From Streptomyces sp. WM4235 (GTDB taxonomy: Bacteria > Actinomycetota > Actinomycetes > Streptomycetales > Streptomycetaceae): DNA of 5,658 nucleotides. A program made the translations under genes and the position numbers. The DNA lies in assembly GCF_001279725.1 (NCBI RefSeq), contig NZ_LGDE01000087.1:1-5658 (forward strand), read 5' to 3'. Numbering within the stretch: the stretch's first letter is position 1; each line of letters opens with the position of its first letter. The notes beneath the pieces are model-generated. The model was not told where the DNA came from and did no database searches. It saw only the letters and a list, made by a program, of their open reading frames with translations. This document shows, one piece after another, positions 1 to 5,230 of the stretch.

Positions 1-1
1 G

Positions 2-128
2 TCATGGGGCCGAGGTGTCCCGGCCCTGCTCGGCCAGGTGGGCCTGCAGCTCGGCCGTGAGCTGGGCGGTTGTGCGGGTGCCGTCAAGGACAAGGTCCGT
101 GTGCTCGCGGGTGGGGGCGACGTGGGTT
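2..128 (-). pseudogene. C-terminal remnant of a probable P-loop (uridine-kinase-like) kinase
   Basis: Reading the minus strand, an open frame ends at a TGA (2-4) and contains the residues PTREHTDLVLDGTR followed by an amphipathic Ala/Glu/Leu-rich helix. A Pro-x-x-x-His-x-Asp-hydrophobic-Val-hydrophobic-Asp pattern just before a final helix is what I recall from the C-termini of uridine-kinase-like P-loop nucleoside kinases. The P-loop and substrate-binding parts are absent. The frame meets a stop near 140, and homology appears to end at about 128, where sequence resembling an IS end begins. About 40 codons remain out of a family length near 200, so this is a gene fragment that cannot encode an active enzyme. 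The kinase assignment is tentative; the coding character of the fragment is clearer than its family. Confidence 0.4.
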
Positions 129-253
129 GGCTTTGTTCACGAGTAGTGGTTCTGGCTCAGGTTGTGGGCTCTGTCGCTGATTTGGGGGTAGCGGTTTCTT
201 GATCATGGTGAGAGCAGGATGCGGCGTCGTAGGAGATCGAAGTTGGCGCGGCC
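129..253 (-). mobile_element. Terminal fragment of an insertion sequence with transposase C-terminus
   Basis: The minus strand encodes GRANFDLLRRRILLSP followed by a TGA at 203-205. This closely resembles the conserved C-terminal tail (GRAxFxLLRxRVL) of IS5-type DDE transposases common in actinobacteria. Between that stop and about 129 lies a short non-coding stretch. It ends in GGCTTTGTTCACGAG, which has the look of a terminal inverted repeat, and it coincides with the break in the adjacent kinase fragment. Only the outer end of the element remains. The transposase is cut at about 253, where the reading passes into a plus-strand fragment resembling thiC. The second end is not present in the window, so the terminal repeat cannot be verified by pairing. 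Confidence 0.5.
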
Positions 254-254
254 G

Positions 255-326
255 GCCGGGATGCTGGAGAAGTCCAAGGAGTTCGCGGCCTCGGGAAACC
301 GGGTGTACCTGCCTCTGGCTGACTGA
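255..326 (+). pseudogene. thiC: C-terminal remnant of phosphomethylpyrimidine synthase (ThiC)
   Basis: A plus-strand frame reads AGMLEKSKEFAASGNRVYLP and ends at TGA 324-326. Known ThiC proteins end in a helix of the type GM-x-E-K-S-x-EFA followed by a GNxVYLP-like tail, so this matches the last 23 or so residues of actinobacterial ThiC, the radical-SAM enzyme that makes the thiamine pyrimidine moiety. The radical-SAM cysteines and the whole catalytic barrel are missing. Upstream of codon 255 the frame runs into the antisense of a transposase end. The fragment keeps its own downstream terminator (337-381), which supports it being the 3' end of a former gene. The ThiC call rests on a short stretch recognised from memory. 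Whether an intact copy exists elsewhere in the genome cannot be seen here. Confidence 0.5.
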
Positions 327-336
327 CCTGCCTAAA

Positions 337-381
337 GAGGGCTGACCGACGGCATCCGGGGGGAGTCGTCGGTCAGCCCTC
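337..381 (+). terminator. Hairpin terminator after the thiC-like remnant
   Basis: GAGGGCTGACCGAC (337-350) pairs perfectly with its reverse complement at 368-381, giving a 14-bp stem with a 17-nt loop, 10 nt after the stop of the thiC-like fragment. No T-tract follows, as is usual for Streptomyces terminators. It could also act on transcription arriving from the minus strand. Confidence 0.75.
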
Positions 382-896
382 GTCGTTCTGTGGACTGATC
401 TTCAGACCCCCAGATCATCCCCGTGCACGAAGAATCGTGCTGGGCGTCGACGGCGGGTTCGCTCGTCTTCCATCTGTGTCCCCTGCTGTGGTTGTTCACC
501 GCTGCGATCGGAAATGACCATATGGGTGAGATAAGGCGCCCTCAAGTGATCAACGGGTCATGGCCGTGGTTTCCGGACAGGCTGAGGTGGCGTTACCGTG
601 TCCGGAGTGCTCGCTCGCATCACTGCCTCTCGGCATGGAACGGAGCCTGGATCATGGTCAGTTGATCGGATGCGGTCATTCCCGTGGGCTGCTGGTGCGC
701 GGCGATCGGCAGTTCGGGTGGGCCTCGGAGAGATGTCCTGACTACGCGACAGAAGCCTTTACGGCGGTCGAACACATCGTTCTCCTGGTCGGTCTCGTCC
801 CAGATGACCTCAACCGGTAGAGGCGATACCGCGTGCCGACCTCCGCGACCTGACGGAGAGCCTCGGAATCGAAGTGCCTGAGTAGGCGCATGAGTC
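382..896. other. Gene-poor interval with only weak ORFs
   Basis: I recognise no intact gene in these 515 bases. Candidates weighed: a minus-strand 39-codon frame (402-521, MVISDRSGEQPQQ...FFVHGDDLGV) with an internal ATG preceded by a GGGG ribosome-site-like run; a plus-strand frame at 560-820 with a CPEC motif, a TTA codon and only moderate third-position GC; and two overlapping minus-strand frames at 620-891 that may be one frameshifted gene (listed separately). Small inverted repeats occur at 396-420 (TGATCT/AGATCA) and 425-440 (GCACGA/TCGTGC, 4-nt loop). The interval lies between an IS/deletion scar and a strong terminator, which fits decayed DNA. Confidence 0.5.
620..891 (-). pseudogene. 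Possible frameshifted, decayed ORF of unknown family
   Basis: On the minus strand, a frame starting at an ATG (891) reads MRLLRHFDSEALRQVAEVGT and then continues RYRLY. Near 815-820 its codon quality falls off, and it stops at 742-744. In the neighbouring minus frame, the continuation PVEVIWDETDQENDVFDRRK looks protein-like from about 820 and runs to a TGA at 620-622. Joining the two with a single frame change would give a protein of about 90 residues. I do not recognise a family, and the frames could be chance. It lies downstream of the terminator that ends the DUF397 unit, so it would need its own promoter. Confidence 0.2.
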
Positions 897-955
897 GCGA
901 GCAGAGCAGCGCCCCACCTCGTCCAGCGTTTGAGGTGGGGCGCTGCTCTGCTCGC
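897..955 (-). terminator. Perfect 24-bp hairpin ending the DUF397 unit
   Basis: Bases 897-920 are the exact reverse complement of 932-955, forming a 24-bp GC-rich stem around an 11-nt loop. It begins 2 nt past the minus-strand DUF397 stop codon (958-960). The position identifies it as that unit's terminator. Because the stem is symmetric and lacks a T-tract, it may also stop transcription from the plus strand. Confidence 0.85.
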
Positions 956-957
956 CC

Positions 958-1158
958 TCAGAGACCGCCGCGCTGGACAGCGCTGATGAATGTGATGAAT
1001 GCTGACGGCTCGAAGATGAGCGCGGGGCCATGCGGGTCCTTGCTGTCGCGGAGAGGGACGGCAGAAGAAATCCCGCGCCCTACCTCTACACAATTGCCGC
1101 CGTTGGTGCTGTAGCTGCTCTTGTGCCAGGTCACGGGCAGCTTGCTTGCACTGATCAT
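958..1158 (-). CDS. DUF397 domain protein (small partner of a DUF5753 regulator)
   Basis: A 66-residue cytoplasmic protein consisting of a single DUF397 domain. Diagnostic motifs are W11-x-KSSYS (residues 11-17), GGNCVEV (20-26) and VPLRDSKDP (34-42), followed by a final amphipathic segment (PSAFITFISAV). Length is normal for the family. Members are encoded next to XRE-type DUF5753 regulators throughout Streptomyces, where such pairs influence differentiation and antibiotic production; some have been described as toxin-antitoxin-like. The ATG at 1158 overlaps the TGA of the upstream DUF5753 frame by an ATGA (1155-1158), indicating translational coupling, and a GGAAGGA ribosome site sits 8 nt upstream (1167-1173). 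The regulator frame is truncated, so this gene may now be an orphan needing a different promoter. The family call is firm; function in this strain is not known. Confidence 0.93.
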   Translation of the reverse strand: MISASKLPVTWHKSSYSTNGGNCVEVGRGISSAVPLRDSKDPHGPALIFEPSAFITFISAVQRGGL

Positions 1159-1448
1159 CGGGTCAGTCCTTCCAAGTGCGAGCCGATCAGGTCGGCGGTC
1201 GCTTCGTGCGACAGGGCTGCGGCCATGAGCAGGTCATAGGAGCGGCCGGCCTCAACTACCTCGGCTGCATCGAGTGCAATCCGCCCCTGCCCGAAGCCAT
1301 CGACGTACAGCACATCCGGGCCTTCGTTGAAGCCCAGGACCGTGAAGGGTCCCGCGAGACCCGCGTGGGCCGGCACGCTCCTCGGGACTACCTGGATCAC
1401 GGTGCGGGGCTCTTCACCTGCCTTCAGCAGGTGTTCGAGCTTCAGACG
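1155..1448 (-). pseudogene. Truncated XRE-family regulator: C-terminal DUF5753 portion only
   Basis: The frame encodes LEHLLKAGEEPRTVIQVVPR, then a GPFTVLGF segment, DVLYVDGF, and a final helix (YDLLMAAALSHEATADLIGSHL). These are the features of the last third of DUF5753, the ligand-binding or effector domain of actinobacterial helix-turn-helix regulators. Full-length proteins are about 280 residues with an N-terminal HTH_XRE domain; only about 97 residues remain. Upstream of about 1448 the frame continues to a GTG at 1493, but the extra residues (Pro/Ala-rich) do not look like the family, no ribosome site precedes it, and a terminator-like hairpin lies there. A neighbouring gene ends at 1507. 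The DNA-binding half therefore appears to have been lost or displaced. The frame ends in an ATGA overlap with the DUF397 gene, the normal arrangement for an intact pair. Confidence 0.8.
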
Positions 1449-1462
1449 CCCCCACCCCGGGA

Positions 1463-1487
1463 CCGGCGGAGGCGAAGCCCGCGCCGG
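1463..1487 (-). terminator. Candidate terminator after the anchored-protein gene
   Basis: CCGGCG (1463-1468) pairs with CGCCGG (1482-1487), and an inner GGC/GCC stem closes on a GAA triloop (1471-1479). It lies 20 nt beyond the minus-strand stop at 1507. It is weaker than the other hairpins here. It sits at the apparent edge of the regulator remnant, suggesting that the upstream gene arrived with its own terminator. Confidence 0.4.
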
Positions 1488-1506
1488 CGACACGGCACCA
1501 TCGGCA

Positions 1507-2421
1507 TCAGTGAGATGCCCGACGCCGACGCCGGACCAGGAGGCGGGTCACCACGCCCGCCGCGGCCAGTGCCGCGGCGCCGAGCAGCCACGGGGTCACT
1601 TGTCCCGCGGCCGGCTGGGCCGCCTCGTCATGGCAGGCGCGGCGGGCCGCGTCATCGCTCCGGGCCACCCGGTAGCGTGCCCAGACCTCGTCCCTGCCCA
1701 CCCAGCGGACCTCGTACAGACCGGGACCGGCATCACACCGGATCACAGCCGTCGCCGTCAGGACCGCCTTGGCCCCGCTCATGACGGGCTGGTCAGTGAA
1801 GCCCGGCGAGGCGAGAGTCTTGCCGAATCCAAGCTCCGCGTCCGAAGCCGTGGGCGTCACCTTGTCGCCGGGCTTGAACGTCCGCACGTCCCAGGGCGAC
1901 TGCGGCCAGGAGTCACCCGCGGGCCAGCGCTCGTCCGGCTGTTCCGGGGGAAGGACGGCGACCTTACCGGGGCAGGCCTTGCGTTCTGCCTCGCCGATGT
2001 CCGCGACCTTGACGCTCACCCAGACGTCGCCCTTGGCGCCGTTGAGGTGCCCGCCGGGCCCGGTCTGCTCGACCGGGTAAACGCCCGGCGGAGTGTCACA
2101 CGCCACGGTGGCCACAGCGGTGATGAGCGGATCGTTCATCCTCAGTGTCCCGTGCTGAATGAAGATCTCGGAGCTCACCCAGTTTCCGTTCTTCCCCGGC
2201 AGGGACGCGGCCACCGCGAACGTGAGCCGCTCACCAGGGCGCGCGGACAACTGCGTCCCCGCGAGTGTCGGGGTGGGCGGATCCGTGGTCGCCGTCGCGA
2301 AGGCACTGCCCTCCGCGACCGGTAACAGCAGCACCAGCGCGGTGGCCACACCGCCCATCATCCTCATTGCACCCATTTGCCCTCTTTTCATTTCCGTTGA
2401 CGATCTTCCATACCCCTGCAT
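1507..2421 (-). CDS. Exported, C-terminally membrane-anchored protein with two duplicated Cys-paired domains
   Basis: A 304-residue protein of no family I can name. It has an N-terminal signal peptide (basic start, hydrophobic core GVATALVLLLPVA at about 24-36, Ala-x-Ala-type end near 40-44), an extracellular region, and a C-terminal transmembrane helix (about 277-296) followed by an RRRRR tail that would stay inside. No LPxTG-type sorting motif is present, so it is a type I membrane protein rather than a sortase substrate. The extracellular part is an internal duplication: residues 52-150 and 174-263 align, with ATVACDTPPGVYPVE matching AVIRCDAGPGLYEVR, and AERKAC matching AARRAC. Each copy carries one cysteine pair (C108/C150, C229/C263), likely disulfides in an Ig-like beta-sandwich (inference). 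The ATG at 2421 has a GAGGGGG ribosome site 6 nt upstream. Met11 or Met16 would give a shorter signal peptide and cannot be excluded. It is divergent from the protease gene. Confidence 0.85.
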   Translation of the reverse strand: MQGYGRSSTEMKRGQMGAMRMMGGVATALVLLLPVAEGSAFATATTDPPTPTLAGTQLSARPGERLTFAVAASLPGKNGNWVSSEIFIQHGTLRMNDPLITAVATVACDTPPGVYPVEQTGPGGHLNGAKGDVWVSVKVADIGEAERKACPGKVAVLPPEQPDERWPAGDSWPQSPWDVRTFKPGDKVTPTASDAELGFGKTLASPGFTDQPVMSGAKAVLTATAVIRCDAGPGLYEVRWVGRDEVWARYRVARSDDAARRACHDEAAQPAAGQVTPWLLGAAALAAAGVVTRLLVRRRRRASH

Positions 2422-2499
2422 AGCCTGCCCCCTCGTCGAACTGGCGCACCATTACGGCCCGTTGACCGGCAGTATCACCTCACCAAGGAAGTAAGTTCT
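2422..2499. promoter_or_regulatory. Shared divergent control region of anchored protein and protease
   Basis: These 78 bp separate two divergently transcribed genes and must hold or overlap both promoters, unless transcription starts inside either gene. They contain the ribosome site of the minus-strand gene (2428-2434) and that of the protease (AAGGAAG, 2485-2491). A TTGACC at 2462-2467 resembles a -35 element, but no convincing -10 follows at 16-18 bp. I see no clear operator palindrome. Confidence 0.5.
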
Positions 2500-4476
2500 T
2501 TGAGATCCAGATGGTTCACCGCGTTAACTCTCAGCGTGATCGCGACCGTACTGGGCACCGGTCCGGCTCTCGCCGCGACCGTCACCCCAACACCTCACCC
2601 CACCGCTCCCACGGCCAGCGCCGACCGCAGACCCAGCGCCACTGCGAATCCGAGCGCCACCACGACTCCGAAAGCAACCGCCACCCCGAGCCCGAGAGCC
2701 AGCACCCCGGCCGCAAAGAGCACCGCGACCCCGCCCTCGTCCTCGGACAAGCTGCGCGCCGAGGAGGAGTACTGGACGGCCGAACGTATGGCCGCCGCCG
2801 TGCCCGTCGACGACGCACGGGGCCGGGGCACCGTCGGCGGGGCCGCCGGCCGACAGAACACCACCCTGTCCGCTGCGCCCTCCGGCACCCCGACCGGCAC
2901 CTACTTCGACGGCATGCCGATGGTGGGAACCTTCTTCTACCAGGAGGGCGAGATCGGCAAGGCGGACACCTCCTGCACCGGCAGTGTGGTCCGCAGCACG
3001 GACAAGAACATGGTCCTCACGGCGGGGCACTGCGCGGACGGCATGAAGAAGCCGACGAGCCACGCCATCTTCGTTCCGCAGTACCGCAACGGCAAAGCCG
3101 CCGGTGCCCAGCCGTACGGCATCTTCCCGCTCAAGGCCAAGGGCGTCTACCAGGATCCCCGATACCGGCACAACAGCAAAGGCGCGGTGTCCGACCTGGA
3201 CCTCGCCTTCGCCCTGGTCGAACCGAACGCCAAGGGCAACATCGAGAACGTCACCGGGGCACTCACCTTCACACCGGTGAGCACGTACGAGCACAACGCC
3301 ACCGTCGTCGGCTACCCGTCCAGCTCAAGTGTCAACAAGAACCACAAGGCCCTGCGCTGCGATGTGCCCACCACCCGGCTGGGCGGCTTCCGCCAGATGC
3401 AGATGCTGTGCAACGGCTTCTACGCCGGCGTGTCCGGCGGCCCCTGGATCAAGGACTACGACGCCGCCGCCCGCACCGGCAAGGTCATCGGCAACACCGG
3501 CGGCTACAACGGCGGCGGCAACGACGCCAATGACTCCTGGGTAACGTACTCACCGATCTACGGCAAGGACGCCCAGGACCTCTACAACGACGCCAACAAG
3601 GGCATCGATCCCGACCTCATCTCCCGGCCCCCGACGTACCAGGGATCCGCGGACAGCCCACTGCTGCCCGGGCTAGGGGACCTGTGGACCCACGCCAAGG
3701 CCATGGCCTCCGGCGACTTCACCGGGAGCGGCCGCAGCAGCCTGCTCGTGGTGTGGACGGACGGCGAGGTGACCCTCTTCCCCGGCGACGGCCAGGGCGC
3801 CTTCCTGCCGGAACGGCAGCTCCTCGCCCCGAACGGCACCTGGAAGGACGCCGCGAACATCACCGCAGGCGACTTCACCGGCTCCAACCAGTTCGATCTC
3901 ATGGTCCGCTGGTCGAGCGGCGAGATGACGCTCTACGGCGACGTGGGAGCCAACGGCCTGACCACCGCCAACGCAACCCAGATGGCCCCGGCGGGCTCGA
4001 TCTGGAGCCACGCCACGCAGATAGCCGCCGGCCGCTTCAACGCCACCACCTACGTCACCGACCTCATTGTGCGCTGGTCGGATGGCGAACTCAGCCTCTA
4101 CACCAACGTGGGCGCCGGCACGCTGGGCCAGGAATACAAGCTCAAGGAACCCAACGACGCCTGGAAGGACGCCACACTGCTGACGTCCGGGCAGTTCTCC
4201 GGCAACCAGAAGTGGGACCTGATGGTCCGCTGGTCCAGCGGTGAGCTCGACAACTACGTCGGCACCACCACTGGAGGCCTGGGCGGCGAGCAGCGCATCC
4301 ACGGCCCCAACAAGACCTGGACCCACAGCGTGCTCATGACCACCGGCCAGTACACGGGCAACGGCCTCACCAACGACCTCATCATCCGCTGGACCGACGG
4401 CGAGACCACCATGTACAGGGACACCACGGTCAACGCTCTGGGCTCCGAGCGCATGCTCGTCCCCCCGAGGGCCTGA
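2500..4476 (+). CDS. Secreted trypsin/V8-like serine protease with C-terminal five-repeat propeller
   Basis: A 658-residue extracellular serine endopeptidase. Domains in order: Sec signal peptide (1-25, cleavage after ALA); Thr/Pro/Ser/Ala-rich disordered linker (27-82); pro-like segment (about 83-140) containing an EEEYWTAERMAAA helix; trypsin-fold domain (about 140-375); five repeats (396-658). The triad is His177 (TAGHC), Asp234 (DLDLAF) and Ser312 (GVSGGPW). C159/C178 would bridge across the catalytic His as in chymotrypsin-fold enzymes, and C287/C304 are a second possible pair. The TxSVVxS...NMVLTAGHC pattern fits the V8/glutamyl-endopeptidase-like branch (COG3591); specificity cannot be read reliably. 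The repeats resemble degenerate VCBS/FG-GAP blades and probably bind a surface or substrate (inference). The start is TTG at 2500, with AAGGAAG 8 nt upstream and the signal peptide beginning directly. No in-frame ATG precedes the hydrophobic core. Divergent from the anchored-protein gene; followed by a terminator. Confidence 0.93.
   Translation: MRSRWFTALTLSVIATVLGTGPALAATVTPTPHPTAPTASADRRPSATANPSATTTPKATATPSPRASTPAAKSTATPPSSSDKLRAEEEYWTAERMAAAVPVDDARGRGTVGGAAGRQNTTLSAAPSGTPTGTYFDGMPMVGTFFYQEGEIGKADTSCTGSVVRSTDKNMVLTAGHCADGMKKPTSHAIFVPQYRNGKAAGAQPYGIFPLKAKGVYQDPRYRHNSKGAVSDLDLAFALVEPNAKGNIENVTGALTFTPVSTYEHNATVVGYPSSSSVNKNHKALRCDVPTTRLGGFRQMQMLCNGFYAGVSGGPWIKDYDAAARTGKVIGNTGGYNGGGNDANDSWVTYSPIYGKDAQDLYNDANKGIDPDLISRPPTYQGSADSPLLPGLGDLWTHAKAMASGDFTGSGRSSLLVVWTDGEVTLFPGDGQGAFLPERQLLAPNGTWKDAANITAGDFTGSNQFDLMVRWSSGEMTLYGDVGANGLTTANATQMAPAGSIWSHATQIAAGRFNATTYVTDLIVRWSDGELSLYTNVGAGTLGQEYKLKEPNDAWKDATLLTSGQFSGNQKWDLMVRWSSGELDNYVGTTTGGLGGEQRIHGPNKTWTHSVLMTTGQYTGNGLTNDLIIRWTDGETTMYRDTTVNALGSERMLVPPRA
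3685..4473 (+). repeat. Five in-frame propeller-like repeats within the protease gene
   Basis: Repeat units begin at Trp396, 448, 502, 555 and 607 (bases 3685, 3841, 4003, 4162, 4318), with spacings of 52, 54, 53 and 52 residues. The consensus is W-x-[HD]-A, then G-x-F-x-G, then DL-hydrophobic-VRW-[ST]-x-GE and an aromatic or Leu-Tyr strand, ending in a short loop. Odd units have W[TS]H and W[TS]DGE; even units have WKDA and WSSGE. The Asp-rich Ca-binding loop of classical FG-GAP/VCBS repeats is largely replaced (for example DFTGSGRSS). Five blades over about 263 residues is the size of a closed five-bladed propeller. Confidence 0.85.
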
Positions 4477-4505
4477 CGCACCCGCCCCTGGCCACCGGCT
4501 GACGT

Positions 4506-4538
4506 GGTACGCAGGCCGCCGGAGGCGGCCTGCGTACC
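4506..4538. terminator. Bidirectional 15-bp hairpin terminator
   Basis: GGTACGCAGGCCGCC (4506-4520) pairs perfectly with 4524-4538 around a GGA triloop. It lies 29 nt after the protease stop and about 28 nt after the stop of the convergent small ORF, so it can serve both strands. No T-tract follows. Confidence 0.85.
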
Positions 4539-4565
4539 TTCCGCTATGAGGAAAAGCAGTCGCAG

Positions 4566-4703
4566 TCAGAACGTCATGAGGTGGTGGTAGTGCCTGACCT
4601 GCTCGGCGAGCGCCTCCTCGGGCATGGCGGCCCACTGGCTCATCTGCGCGTAGGGACAGGCGCCAGGTCGCGGCCCGGGAATCGGCCAGGAAGAACGGTT
4701 CAC
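4566..4703 (-). CDS. Small hypothetical ORF, 45 codons
   Basis: A minus-strand frame begins at GTG 4703 (MNRSSWPIPGPRPGACPYAQ...) and ends ...HYHHLMTF before TGA 4566-4568. The last 28 residues (YAQMSQWAAMPEEALAEQV and onward) have ordinary amphipathic-helix character, with Glu/Ala/Gln composition and strong third-position GC, unlike chance frames nearby. A TGA lies four codons upstream of the GTG, so it cannot be extended in frame. The ribosome site is weak (GGTGACGG about 8 nt upstream). The ORF converges on the protease gene with a strong shared hairpin between them, which argues that something on this strand is transcribed. I do not recognise a family. It could instead be the C-terminal remnant of a longer gene. 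Confidence 0.4.
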   Translation of the reverse strand: MNRSSWPIPGPRPGACPYAQMSQWAAMPEEALAEQVRHYHHLMTF

Positions 4704-5230
4704 TGTGGACCGTCACCGCGGGCGCGACGTCGCCCGGCGTCCTCCCGGTCGCGGCGCAGGGCCTGTCGGCTTCGGAGGTCGCTCCCTGGTCGAGCCGCGC
4801 ACCCCTGCGTATTGGGCCGGCTCACCGCCGAGTTGGCACGGGCAGACGGATTCGTTCGGCAGCACGGTTTCCGTGCATGCGTGCGAAGAACCGTGCCGAA
4901 CAGCTGTTACGGAACTCGCTGCTCCGGTTGGGTGACGGGCGGAGGAGTGCGCCCGGTGGTGCGCTCCGGGCGCATTGATCGACTGTGTCGTGCGCGGCCC
5001 GGGTGGGTGTAGCGGTCAGTGAATGTCAGGGCCACGCTCACGCGGACTGCGTGTAGTACGCAGGCGTGTGTGACGGAAATGTCCAGGGTCGGTAACCGGC
5101 CTCGTCGGGGGCTGTGGCCGGCGCCGTGTCGGGTCGAGAGTTTGGGTCCTCGGCCCACCACGGGCCGGGCACCCCGATCCGGTACGTGGTTCGTATCGGC
5201 GGGTGAGGCACAGTTCTTGAGGGGCCACGT
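4704..5230. other. Intergenic region with inverted repeats, no convincing gene
   Basis: No frame here has a recognisable product. Three inverted repeats stand out: 4854-4869 with 4889-4901 (13 bp interrupted by a 3-nt bulge), 4948-4956 with 4966-4974 (9 bp perfect, 9-nt loop), and 5039-5052 with 5058-5068 (11 bp with a 3-nt bulge, 5-nt loop). The downstream part must contain the promoter of the lamin-tail gene, but I cannot point to confident -35 and -10 boxes. Confidence 0.5.
4948..4974. terminator. Candidate hairpin terminator
   Basis: TGCGCCCGG (4948-4956) pairs exactly with CCGGGCGCA (4966-4974) around a 9-nt loop. There is no assured gene ending next to it, so it may be a terminator of an unrecognised transcript, a leader element of the downstream lamin-tail gene, or chance in GC-rich DNA. 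Confidence 0.35.

Noticed and set aside
560..820. Plus-strand 86-codon frame with CPEC and a TTA (bldA-type) codon
   Set aside because: Third-position GC is only moderate, there is no ribosome site, and the single CPEC is not part of a complete zinc-ribbon. Chance cannot be excluded, so it is not called as a gene.
1327..2325. Plus-strand frame of 332 codons opposite the anchored-protein gene
   Set aside because: The minus-strand gene has a signal peptide, a membrane helix and duplicated domains. This frame is Arg/Pro/Gly-rich, as expected of a GC-driven antisense frame.
2585..2745. Thr/Pro/Ser/Ala-rich repetitive stretch considered as a separate DNA repeat
   Set aside because: It is an in-frame low-complexity linker of the secreted protease, typical of exported Streptomyces enzymes. 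No exact tandem nucleotide unit is visible.
2511..3533. Plus-strand frame of 340 codons overlapping the protease in another frame
   Set aside because: Its composition is extremely rich in Arg, His and Gln with no domain signature. It is the shifted reading of the protease gene.
3673..4716. Long minus-strand frame (347 codons) antisense to the protease
   Set aside because: It lies almost wholly opposite the protease repeats, is Val/Gly/Ala-rich in a periodic way that mirrors those repeats, and has no ribosome site or recognisable motif.
4877..4978. Short plus-strand frame starting MRAKNRAEQLL
   Set aside because: Only 33 codons, no ribosome site, and it overlaps two inverted repeats that better explain the sequence.
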